From the IMG/VR virus record IMGVR_UViG_3300042154_002526, positions 1 to 31,575 of that record: DNA of 31,575 bases, one strand, 5' to 3'. The notes under the pieces were generated by a model. It saw nothing but the letters and a program-made list of their open reading frames with translations, was not told the origin of the DNA and did not search any database. Source of the stretch: a virus. The position numbers and the translations under genes were made by a program. Shown here piece by piece: positions 1 to 8,023 of the stretch. Within the stretch, counting starts at the first letter, position 1, and each line of letters starts with the position of its first letter.

Positions 1-3000
1 TTTTATACAACTCAAAGTTTAAGTATCCAACAAGGTGTTGAATATACATTAAATTTAAATGCAAGAAAATCACAAAATACAACTGGTGATTTTATTAAAG
101 TATTTTTAAGTGGTTCATTAAATGGAACACCTACATCTCAAACAATTACTACAATTGATTCATCAACTTCAGTATTACAAAAAGTAAACTTAAGTGAAAA
201 TATTATAGCTAATGATTTTGATAATGCTAGATTATATTTTGAAGTTAAGGGAAGTGATTGGTATATAAGTGATATTAGTTTTAAAGCATCGCAAGAAACT
301 TCATTTTCACCTGATGAAATAACATTTGTACAAACTGTACCAAAAACATTACAAAAAGAAACATTTGATTATCGTTTTGAATTCTACGATATTAACAATA
401 ATTACATTCCAGTAGCAGTAGAAAAAACAAAAACATTTGATGGTGGTAATTTGAATCTTTATAATAAGAGTCTTACAATTACACCAAATCAATTATATTT
501 TGCGTTTGATTCCGCATCTGCACCTGCTAATCCATTACCACCAACTACAATTATATTTAATGTTGAAACAAGTGTAATAACTGGTTCAATCACATATACG
601 TCTGGTGCCTATGATGAGTTTGGTGATTATATATTACCATCTGAATATATTGGTGGAAGATATCCGGGTTTATTAAATAATATAAACACACTTACTCCAA
701 CATTAAACGTTTCTAATTTTACTGGTTCTAGAAATGATATCACTGTACAATATATCAGATTTACTGGAGAAGTAGAAGGAGTAACTGATGAAGTTGTAAT
801 TACAAGAGTTGCTGATGGTAAGGGTGGTGTAAACTTTGAAATTAGACCTTATAGAGGAACATTTATAAAGAATAGTTCTGATAACGATTTAGAACTACAA
901 GCTATTCGTATTGATGGTACAAATGAAATTATATTAAAAAATGGATTACCACAAATTGGATTCTCCGATGCAAAGTTAAGAGTATTATCATCATCATTAA
1001 CACCATTAGGACAACCAACATCATCATATTATCTATTATCTGAAGCAAGTAGTAGTGGATTTATTAGAGGATTAAAAGCTGGTACAACTGGTAGTGGTGA
1101 GTTGAATTATAACGCAACATTTAATAGAGATTCTATTGATGGGGAGTTGACGGTTTTCCTTATGGATGGTCCAACTCAAAATGATATTTTAACTTCAATT
1201 ATCCTAACCGATTTACAAGATGGTTTAGCATCTGGATTTATACCAATCGATACCGAACAATTTGGTATTAAATCAAGAACCGAAAGAGAGTTTACTCCAA
1301 ATATTGGTAGAGTAACTGGTTCATTCTATTTGAGAGGAACAAACGAAGCACCTATAAGTGGTACATTGAATATATTCCCATCGATGTCTGTTGACCCGGA
1401 AACAATTGAACCATATTACTATATGTTTTATGTTACCGGTACATTTGATAGAAGAATTAGTGTTGAGGTAACGGATTTTGATAATAATATAATTAATAGT
1501 GGTATTCCCGGTCAAAATGGTATTCCATTTTATGAAGCAGTTCAAACAAAACAATTAAGTACTAAATTTACTTATTTAGAAGATTATACATCAGCATCTA
1601 TTAGTATTGATAAAACATTCGTATCTGTACCCGATGGAGACCCGGGTGATGATGCAATTGTAGTAAAAATTAATCCAAATCCAATAACTTTAAATGCTGA
1701 CCAAAGAGGTAGAGTATTTAGTTATGAAACAGCAGCTACGGATATTACTATAACGCAGGGATTCTTACCACTTATATTTACAAGTAGTAAAAAACCGGGT
1801 ACATTTACAACTGCATCTATTATTACAAAAGGAATTCAATATTCTACCTTTGATGAAATAATGGGAGATGCATCTATGAGTATAAGTGGATTTAGCAATA
1901 TGACTGATTTAACCGCTAGTGTTGAATATAAATTAGAAATTCATCCATTCTATACCGCATCTTATTATACACAAAGTTTCTTTCAACAATTCCAAAAAAG
2001 TGTTGATGGGGCAGCTGCAATCAATATTGAATTAGCCCCAACAATACTCGCGTTATCTGCTGATGAAAATGGTGGTGTATATGATTACACAACAACAAAC
2101 ACAACTTTAAAAGTTAAGCAAGGTGATGAATATTTAGAGTTTAATTCACAAGAATTACCAGGAACATTTACCGCATCTATTTCGGTAAATAATATTACTG
2201 TTGGTTTATTAACTGCATCAAAAACGGAAACAACTGATAATGGGTTAAATGATACAATGTTATTTGTATCAATGAGTAATATGACGGATGATTCAGCTAG
2301 TATTGATTATTCAATTTTAATAAGACCATTTTCAATTACAAATGGTATTGTAACTGGTTCACAATATGTAACTCGTACACAATCTTTTACAAAACAAAAA
2401 GAAGGAGTAAATGCTCGTTCGGTTAGTTTGGCTGCATCATCATTAGTAGTTAATTTTGATGGAGATGGTGTAGTAACTTCTCCCTTAGATTCAATATTTT
2501 TAACGGCAACTGCATTTAATGTTACCGCATCTCAAACTTATTACCAATATTTTAAAGATGGATTTGCTTATAGTACAATTAGTACTGATAATGTATTTGA
2601 AATTGGTTCCGGTGATGCTACATCTCCTGGCGAAAATGCAACATGGCAAGTTCAAATTAGAGATGGTAATACTACCTCTGGGGTAATTGCTACATCTGAA
2701 GTAACTATTACTGGTATAAAAGCGGGAGCTGATAACTATCAAGTTTCATTAACAAATCCAGCAACTGCTGTATTAGTTGAAACTGATGGAAGTACAACGT
2801 TAACTGGTACTGGTACACAAATTAGAGCATTTAAAGGAACTACTGAATTAACGCATGTTAGTACTTACTCTGAGGAAACATTAGATTTAATTGGTAATGT
2901 TATTGGTACATTGGGAGAATTCTCAGCATCATTATATAGTAAACCCGGATTTATAACTCAAACAAATCGACCAACAGGAAGTCCTGCTACGGTGGCACCA

Positions 3001-6000
3001 ATTCAAACTTGGGCAAATCCACAAGATAATAAAGCAGCTACAATTGTTTATAAAGTTGATATAGAAAATGGTAGAGCAACTTATTTCTTATCACAATCAT
3101 TAACAACAGTATTTGAAGGAGCAACTGGTCCTGGTGTTGTATTTAGAGGAGAGTGGAGTGGTTCAACTAATTATCTTTTTGATTTAAATCAGAAAAGGAG
3201 AGATGCAGTTTTATTTGATAAGAATGGAGATGGTACACCTGAGATGTATTACGCAACTAAATTACCATCGGGTCCTCATACTTATTTATCAAATACTGTT
3301 TCTGGATTATATACTCAATCAATTGATACTGTACCCTCTGGATATACTTTAATTGGCGCCAAACAACCTAATACTCAAACTGATTATTGGGAAGAGTTAG
3401 GAGAAGAAGATTTCTTTGTAGCAGCTAAGATTGGTATCTTCGAAGAATCATTTATTAAAAATACAATTAATGTAGGTTCACCAGCAACTTCATATGATGT
3501 TAATCCACAAATTACAATTTATGGTGGAGATAGTGAACCATATATATCAATCGGACAATCAATTCAAGGTTATGGACAAAAGGGAGTTTATATTGGTGTA
3601 ACTGAAGATGGTGGACCTACTGGAACTGCTGGAACAACTGGATTATTATCAATTGAAAATGGTGATGGTACAAGACACTTACGTTGGGATGGAAATGAAT
3701 TAAATGTATCTGGTATTGTATCAGCATCTGCTGGTAAATTTGGTGGATGGATAATTGACCCATCTGGTATCTACTTCCCAACTACATTCCCCGTTGGATA
3801 TCAATATAATACGGAAGTAACAGCATCTCTACATAATGATGTATATGCTGGGTTGAATAATCTAGTAGGTTTTGGAGCAAATAGAGCACTTAAAGGACCT
3901 AATCCATTTGATGGTAGTGGTTCTGCACTTTTAACGGTATTTGGTACACTTACTACGAATCATAGAATATTAAGCGCAAGTAATAGTGCAAGTAATAGTG
4001 AAATTGGTAATTCAAAATTATTTTTATCAAATGGATTATATGCAGATAGTTCATCTTATCAAATTGCATTCCACACAACATCATCACTGCAAGTCGTATC
4101 TTCTTCTTTAGACTCATATATTGCATGGCCATCTGGTGCAAATTATTTAGAAGTAAGGCAAACTGGTGATTTTCCATTATCATATTATGATTTTATACAA
4201 GAATTACTTTATGACCAACCTGAAAGTGCATATCCAGAAGTACCAAGTGATTTAAAATCTCATATTATAAAAGCATTTGATGTAGCTGTATTGGGTATTG
4301 GTAATGTTTTGAATTTCCCTGCAATGAAAATTTATGGAATTTCTGAAGATGAAACTCGATTATTTCTATCAGCATCAAATCCATATGGTCAAACAATTAA
4401 ATTTAATTCCGCCGCAAGTGCCTCTTATTATTATCCCAATACCAATGGTGATTACACATATACACAAGGTTCATTATCAGCGGGTAGTCGTGAATTTAGA
4501 ATAATTTCTGGTGAGGGATTGCGATTATCAACATCAGGTTCAACATTAAATCAATCCGATAAACCATACCTTTCAATGGGGCAATTAAGTCAAAGTTTTG
4601 ATGAGGTTGGTGTATTTTTAGGATTTCCATCTGGGTCAGATGACCCGTTATTCTCATTACGAAGTAAAGATGGTGCATATTTGAACTATACGGGTGATGG
4701 TGTTAATTTCTCAGGAAACGTTCAAGGTTCAACAATTAATGGTTCTGAAATAAATGGAGGAGCTATTAACATAGGAATAATTTCTGGTTCAAATCCAATT
4801 AGATATAATTTTACTGTTGATGCTAATGGAAATGTAAACGCTAATAATGCAGGTTTATCTGGTAGTATTAACGCAACTGATGGTAGAATCGGAGATTGGA
4901 TTATTGATGCTGATAGTGGTAATTTACGTGATGATAATAGTGAAATAATATTTGACCCATCTTTACCTGAATTACAATTTTATACTGGTAGTGAAAAAAA
5001 GGTAATTATATCACCTTCAAATGAATTAACAACAACCACAGGTGATGTTAAATACTTTCAGTTTACGGGTTCGGGGGTTGTATATCCAACACCACAATCG
5101 GTAACAACAAATACATCTAATGCCAATTTTGTTTATTCGAGTTATATGGTATCATTACCATCAACGGGTTCATATAATGTTACAGCAGCAGGAGCACTTG
5201 AAGTTGCACTAAATATACCAGCCGTATCTGTATCAATTCCAGCAGGAGTTAGTCATACCACATCATACCCATCGTATTTACCTACATTCAATGGGCAATT
5301 CCATGGTGGGTATTCATCACCATCTGTTGCATACGCAGAATTAAATTTAGAAGCAGTTAATATTTCTACTGGTGTTGTTGTGGGTAGAACTTTACTTGGA
5401 ACAGCCGCAGCTGTTAGTTCATATAATGCTGGTAATTATTATACCGGAGAATATATAGAAGAAGGGGGAGGTGGAACGTGTTTAGTTGGAACATCACTAA
5501 TTGAAATGGGTGATGGTTCATTCAAACAAATTAAAGATATTCAAATTGGTGATTTTATTAAATCATTAGATATTGATTCATTAACACCAAAATATTCCGA
5601 AGAAAATGATTGGACTGCAACCCATATATCCGATTCCGAAAAAACAATTGAAGAGGTGTTGGATATCAAATCATATGCTGATAATGAAATTTACAATATA
5701 AATAATGGATTAATTGAATGTACACACTCACACAAACATATTATTAAACAAAATGGTGTTTGGTGTATTAAAACAACTGATAAAATAAATGTTGGAGATA
5801 TATTCCTAAATTCAGAAAATGAAGAAGTTGAGATAACATCAATAACTATAAATGAGAAAACCGATGATGTTTATAACATTAGAGTATCTGGTAAGCATAC
5901 TTATTATGTTAATGGTATATTAACCCACAACGTAAAACTTGAAAGTTTTGTATCCGTAACTGGTGATACTAAAATTATATTATCATCTGGTGAAACTATT

Positions 6001-7218
6001 CTTGCTAAAGATGTTGTTGAAGGTGAAAAAATAATAGCATGGAGTTGGAATGATAAATTAGATAATACTGAAGTAAACAAATTTAGTGAATTTGAAATAG
6101 CTAAAATTAAAAAGAGAAAAGTTGATAAAGTTTACAAAGTATCAGCCGGTGGTAAAACTATTAGAGTATCTGATTCGCATGGATTTTGGTTAAACGATAA
6201 TAAACAAATAAAGACTGTTGAATTAGTTGCTGGTAAAAGTATGATTAACATCAAAGATGGTAATGGTATTAAATTGGTATTAGTTGATAGTGTTGAAATT
6301 ATTAAAACCGATGAATGGGTATATACATTTTCTGTACCTGGAGTTCATAACTATGTTTCAGATGATATTATATCACATAATGATGGTACTTGGACATATA
6401 TTTCAACCAACACTATAAGTGGTTATCAAAATAATGTTTCTGCCCAAACTGGTGTAACGCGCTCAATGAATCTAACATCTACTGGTAATATTAGATTTAG
6501 ATATTCAATTAGATTTTATGGGTATTCGGGTCAAAGAGCAAATATTGGTTCCAGTATTAATTCATATTCATTTACATACCAATCACATACTGTTGGGCCA
6601 ACTTTAGCAAATACACCAACATACGATACTATATTAAATGTATCTGTTCCATCCAATTTCGTTGAGATTAAAGCCGGTGGTATTCAAGTAGTATCAACAC
6701 CTGATACCTATGTTAGAATACCAAGAAAACCAGCAGGTTCAGCTAATCAAGAAGTACTTAAAGCAGCCGGTGGTATATCATATTTTGAAAAAACAGTTGG
6801 TCTTGGGGTTGATACCTCAACAGCTATTAATTCAAAGGGTGATATTATACCTGAATCTGATTCATTGTACAATATTGGTAACTCATCAAATAGGTTTGCA
6901 TATACTTATACCGATAACCTTATTGGATTAGGAAACCAACACCAAACAAATACGGTTGCTAGTTCAATGTCTACAAATAATTACCAAAAATTATCAGATG
7001 GTAGTATTATACAATGGGGAAGAATAAATAGTTCTGCTAACGTAACATTCCCTGTAACATTTGGTTCACCACCGGTTGTAACTTGTGCATCTTATAGAAG
7101 TTCAAATGGTTCAAATGGATATAATCATATATATAACCTTACCACATCTGGTGTTAGTTTAGTATTAGATAGTGTTGATGGGTATTGGATAGCTATTGGT
7201 AATCTTCCAACGGGATAA
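1..7218 (+). CDS. Giant tail fibre / receptor-binding protein with two Hint domains (5' end outside window)
   Basis: The frame is open from base 1, so the first usable TTG at 451 is not the real start; 2405 residues are visible. Numbered from base 1, the visible part begins with a carbohydrate-binding-like beta sandwich (about 1-100, with ARLYFEVKGSDWYISDISF) and a fibronectin-like FSPDEITF segment. Ig-like beta modules of about 110-130 residues follow, from about 551, 671, 804 and 911, mostly ending in a K-x-G type linker. A GVVFRGEWSG domain lies near 1045. FGGWIIDPSG and IGDWIIDADSG units are typical of phage central fibre/tip proteins. Two Hint domains occupy 1827-1977 and 1985-2127. The C-terminus (about 2325-2405, DGSIIQWG at 2333-2340) matches the gp53-like fibre-tip domain. 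It is rich in Ser, Thr, Asn and Gly and has no membrane segments. The next gene is a fibre assembly chaperone, as expected for a fibre. The exact receptor cannot be told. Confidence 0.85.
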   Translation, partial: FYTTQSLSIQQGVEYTLNLNARKSQNTTGDFIKVFLSGSLNGTPTSQTITTIDSSTSVLQKVNLSENIIANDFDNARLYFEVKGSDWYISDISFKASQETSFSPDEITFVQTVPKTLQKETFDYRFEFYDINNNYIPVAVEKTKTFDGGNLNLYNKSLTITPNQLYFAFDSASAPANPLPPTTIIFNVETSVITGSITYTSGAYDEFGDYILPSEYIGGRYPGLLNNINTLTPTLNVSNFTGSRNDITVQYIRFTGEVEGVTDEVVITRVADGKGGVNFEIRPYRGTFIKNSSDNDLELQAIRIDGTNEIILKNGLPQIGFSDAKLRVLSSSLTPLGQPTSSYYLLSEASSSGFIRGLKAGTTGSGELNYNATFNRDSIDGELTVFLMDGPTQNDILTSIILTDLQDGLASGFIPIDTEQFGIKSRTEREFTPNIGRVTGSFYLRGTNEAPISGTLNIFPSMSVDPETIEPYYYMFYVTGTFDRRISVEVTDFDNNIINSGIPGQNGIPFYEAVQTKQLSTKFTYLEDYTSASISIDKTFVSVPDGDPGDDAIVVKINPNPITLNADQRGRVFSYETAATDITITQGFLPLIFTSSKKPGTFTTASIITKGIQYSTFDEIMGDASMSISGFSNMTDLTASVEYKLEIHPFYTASYYTQSFFQQFQKSVDGAAAINIELAPTILALSADENGGVYDYTTTNTTLKVKQGDEYLEFNSQELPGTFTASISVNNITVGLLTASKTETTDNGLNDTMLFVSMSNMTDDSASIDYSILIRPFSITNGIVTGSQYVTRTQSFTKQKEGVNARSVSLAASSLVVNFDGDGVVTSPLDSIFLTATAFNVTASQTYYQYFKDGFAYSTISTDNVFEIGSGDATSPGENATWQVQIRDGNTTSGVIATSEVTITGIKAGADNYQVSLTNPATAVLVETDGSTTLTGTGTQIRAFKGTTELTHVSTYSEETLDLIGNVIGTLGEFSASLYSKPGFITQTNRPTGSPATVAPIQTWANPQDNKAATIVYKVDIENGRATYFLSQSLTTVFEGATGPGVVFRGEWSGSTNYLFDLNQKRRDAVLFDKNGDGTPEMYYATKLPSGPHTYLSNTVSGLYTQSIDTVPSGYTLIGAKQPNTQTDYWEELGEEDFFVAAKIGIFEESFIKNTINVGSPATSYDVNPQITIYGGDSEPYISIGQSIQGYGQKGVYIGVTEDGGPTGTAGTTGLLSIENGDGTRHLRWDGNELNVSGIVSASAGKFGGWIIDPSGIYFPTTFPVGYQYNTEVTASLHNDVYAGLNNLVGFGANRALKGPNPFDGSGSALLTVFGTLTTNHRILSASNSASNSEIGNSKLFLSNGLYADSSSYQIAFHTTSSLQVVSSSLDSYIAWPSGANYLEVRQTGDFPLSYYDFIQELLYDQPESAYPEVPSDLKSHIIKAFDVAVLGIGNVLNFPAMKIYGISEDETRLFLSASNPYGQTIKFNSAASASYYYPNTNGDYTYTQGSLSAGSREFRIISGEGLRLSTSGSTLNQSDKPYLSMGQLSQSFDEVGVFLGFPSGSDDPLFSLRSKDGAYLNYTGDGVNFSGNVQGSTINGSEINGGAINIGIISGSNPIRYNFTVDANGNVNANNAGLSGSINATDGRIGDWIIDADSGNLRDDNSEIIFDPSLPELQFYTGSEKKVIISPSNELTTTTGDVKYFQFTGSGVVYPTPQSVTTNTSNANFVYSSYMVSLPSTGSYNVTAAGALEVALNIPAVSVSIPAGVSHTTSYPSYLPTFNGQFHGGYSSPSVAYAELNLEAVNISTGVVVGRTLLGTAAAVSSYNAGNYYTGEYIEEGGGGTCLVGTSLIEMGDGSFKQIKDIQIGDFIKSLDIDSLTPKYSEENDWTATHISDSEKTIEEVLDIKSYADNEIYNINNGLIECTHSHKHIIKQNGVWCIKTTDKINVGDIFLNSENEEVEITSITINEKTDDVYNIRVSGKHTYYVNGILTHNVKLESFVSVTGDTKIILSSGETILAKDVVEGEKIIAWSWNDKLDNTEVNKFSEFEIAKIKKRKVDKVYKVSAGGKTIRVSDSHGFWLNDNKQIKTVELVAGKSMINIKDGNGIKLVLVDSVEIIKTDEWVYTFSVPGVHNYVSDDIISHNDGTWTYISTNTISGYQNNVSAQTGVTRSMNLTSTGNIRFRYSIRFYGYSGQRANIGSSINSYSFTYQSHTVGPTLANTPTYDTILNVSVPSNFVEIKAGGIQVVSTPDTYVRIPRKPAGSANQEVLKAAGGISYFEKTVGLGVDTSTAINSKGDIIPESDSLYNIGNSSNRFAYTYTDNLIGLGNQHQTNTVASSMSTNNYQKLSDGSIIQWGRINSSANVTFPVTFGSPPVVTCASYRSSNGSNGYNHIYNLTTSGVSLVLDSVDGYWIAIGNLPTG
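5479..5931 (+). other. Hint (intein-like) domain 1 inside the tail fibre
   Basis: These 151 residues start at Cys1827, after the Gly-rich EEGGGGT, and end in His-Asn (1976-1977). Block A is CLVGTSLIEMGDGS followed by IKDIQIGD. Block B has the TxxH pattern in ECTHSHKHII. Block F is VYNIRVSGKHTYYVNGILTHN, split here as VYNIRVSGKHTYY and VNGILTHN. No homing-endonuclease insert is present. The residue after the terminal Asn is Val rather than Cys, Ser or Thr, so classical splicing is not expected. This resembles bacterial intein-like (BIL) domains, which cleave or splice poorly. Confidence 0.8.
5953..6381 (+). other. Hint (intein-like) domain 2 inside the tail fibre
   Basis: A second Hint domain of 143 residues begins 7 residues after the first. 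Its first residue is Ser1985 in SVTGDTKIILSSGE, standing where Cys1 normally is. Block B is RVSDSHGFWL, with Ser replacing the usual Thr. Block F is VYTFSVPGVHNYVSDDIISHN, ending in His-Asn (2126-2127). The following residue is Asp, again not a splicing nucleophile. It diverges clearly from domain 1, so this is not a recent tandem copy. Confidence 0.75.
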
Positions 7219-7244
7219 TATATTATATTAATTAAAATTAAATT

Positions 7245-7631
7245 ATGACTGAAAGACAAATTTTTGCAACATACGATTCTGATGGGAATTACACTGGATT
7301 TTACCCAACTGATGTTTGGGATATTAAGTATATTCCTACGGAAAATCGAATTGAACTCACCTATGATGAGTGGCAAGAGGCAATTAGTACTCGATGTAAA
7401 TATGTAAATAGTGTACATACTAAAAACCCACTTACTAATGATGAACAAGCTGAACGGGATTTATTTACGGTTAGACTGAAACGAAATAATCTATTATCTG
7501 AATCCGATTGGACTCAATTTAATGATTCACCACTATCAGCTGAAAAGAAATTGGAGTGGGCAACTTATAGACAAGCATTACGAGATATTACAAATACAAC
7601 TCCATATATTTACCCAATACAACCTGAATAA
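7245..7631 (+). CDS. Tail-fibre assembly chaperone-like protein
   Basis: This protein of 128 residues most likely helps fold or trimerise the fibre encoded immediately upstream (gap 26 bases). The C-terminal half carries LLSESDWTQFNDSPLS and then WATYRQALRDIT, the hallmark of phage tail assembly chaperone proteins (Phage_tail_APC type). The N-terminus (MTERQIFATYDSDGNYTGFY) resembles the fibre-binding start of such chaperones. There are no membrane segments or signal peptide. No separate promoter is visible, so it is probably cotranscribed with the fibre. The family assignment is firm; its specificity for this fibre is inferred from position. Confidence 0.8.
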   Translation: MTERQIFATYDSDGNYTGFYPTDVWDIKYIPTENRIELTYDEWQEAISTRCKYVNSVHTKNPLTNDEQAERDLFTVRLKRNNLLSESDWTQFNDSPLSAEKKLEWATYRQALRDITNTTPYIYPIQPE

Positions 7632-7653
7632 TTTCGTTTAAATAAAAAAGTAT

Positions 7654-7662
7654 ATACTTATA
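7654..7662 (+). promoter_or_regulatory. Candidate late promoter motif ATACTTATA
   Basis: ATACTTATA lies 25 bases before the start at 7687. It is one of eight ATA[CT]TTATA copies in front of genes in this window and resembles the T4 late element TATAAATA in size and composition. It is followed by TATGAATATACAAACA, which closely resembles the sequence after the copies at 12462 and 17375. Confidence 0.5.
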
Positions 7663-7686
7663 TATGAATATACAAACACAATAATT

Positions 7687-7959
7687 ATGGAACAAAAAAC
7701 TGAACAATTAGAACAATCGGTAATTGATAAATTAAAATCAATTCAAGAAGAACAAAACAATATGATTATTGCATTGGGACAATCGGCTGTTCGTAAAAGA
7801 CAATTACAATCTCAAATTGCAGATATTGAATCTCAAGAAAAAGAATTTGGTAATAGAATCGATAAATCTATTGCTGATATGAATACCGAACTTGCTGAAT
7901 TGGATATTAAATATCCAAATGGACAAATTGATTTAGAAGCTGGGACGGTAGTTTATTAA
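7687..7959 (+). CDS. Small coiled-coil protein, paralogue of the protein at 12506
   Basis: A 90-residue, highly charged helical protein. Residues about 5-75 are predicted by eye to be a coiled coil rich in Glu, Gln, Lys and Ile. The C-terminus KYPNGQIDLEAGTVVY is nearly the same as EYPRGQIDLREGTITY in the 108-residue protein at 12506-12832, so the two are paralogues. It is preceded by a candidate late promoter and sits between fibre genes and the glycosylation operon. Such a protein could be a minor virion or chaperone component, but nothing in the sequence fixes a function. Confidence 0.7.
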   Translation: MEQKTEQLEQSVIDKLKSIQEEQNNMIIALGQSAVRKRQLQSQIADIESQEKEFGNRIDKSIADMNTELAELDIKYPNGQIDLEAGTVVY

Positions 7960-7963
7960 TAAA

Positions 7964-7984
7964 TAATTTGGAAATACCAAATTA
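7964..7984. promoter_or_regulatory. Operator-like palindrome overlapping the -33 element
   Basis: A perfect 8-base inverted repeat, TAATTTGG (7964-7971) and CCAAATTA (7977-7984), is separated by AAATA. It contains the TTTG -33 element at 7967-7970. As DNA it could be a repressor site. As RNA it is a hairpin just after the stop of the upstream gene, followed by only a short ATTTTG, so it is at best a weak terminator. Confidence 0.45.
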
Positions 7985-7998
7985 ATTTTGTATCTTTG
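7967..7998 (+). promoter_or_regulatory. Bacteroidetes-type promoter of the glycosylation operon
   Basis: TTTG at 7967-7970 and TATCTTTG at 7991-7998 are separated by 20 bases. This fits the Bacteroidetes primary-sigma consensus TTTG / TAnnTTTG with a spacer of about 19-21. Transcription would start near 8005, giving a leader of about 20 bases before the start at 8024. It differs from the ATA[CT]TTATA motifs elsewhere, so this operon may be transcribed by unmodified host polymerase. Confidence 0.65.
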
Positions 7999-8023
7999 TA
8001 AGATATGAACATATAAATAAGTT

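Noticed and set aside
5479-6381. A single canonical self-splicing intein
   Set aside because: There are two complete Hint domains, each with its own His-Asn end, and neither has a Cys, Ser or Thr at the +1 position.
451-7218. TTG at 451 as the start of the tail-fibre gene
   Set aside because: The same frame is open and codes for sensible beta-rich protein back to base 1, so the gene begins outside the window.
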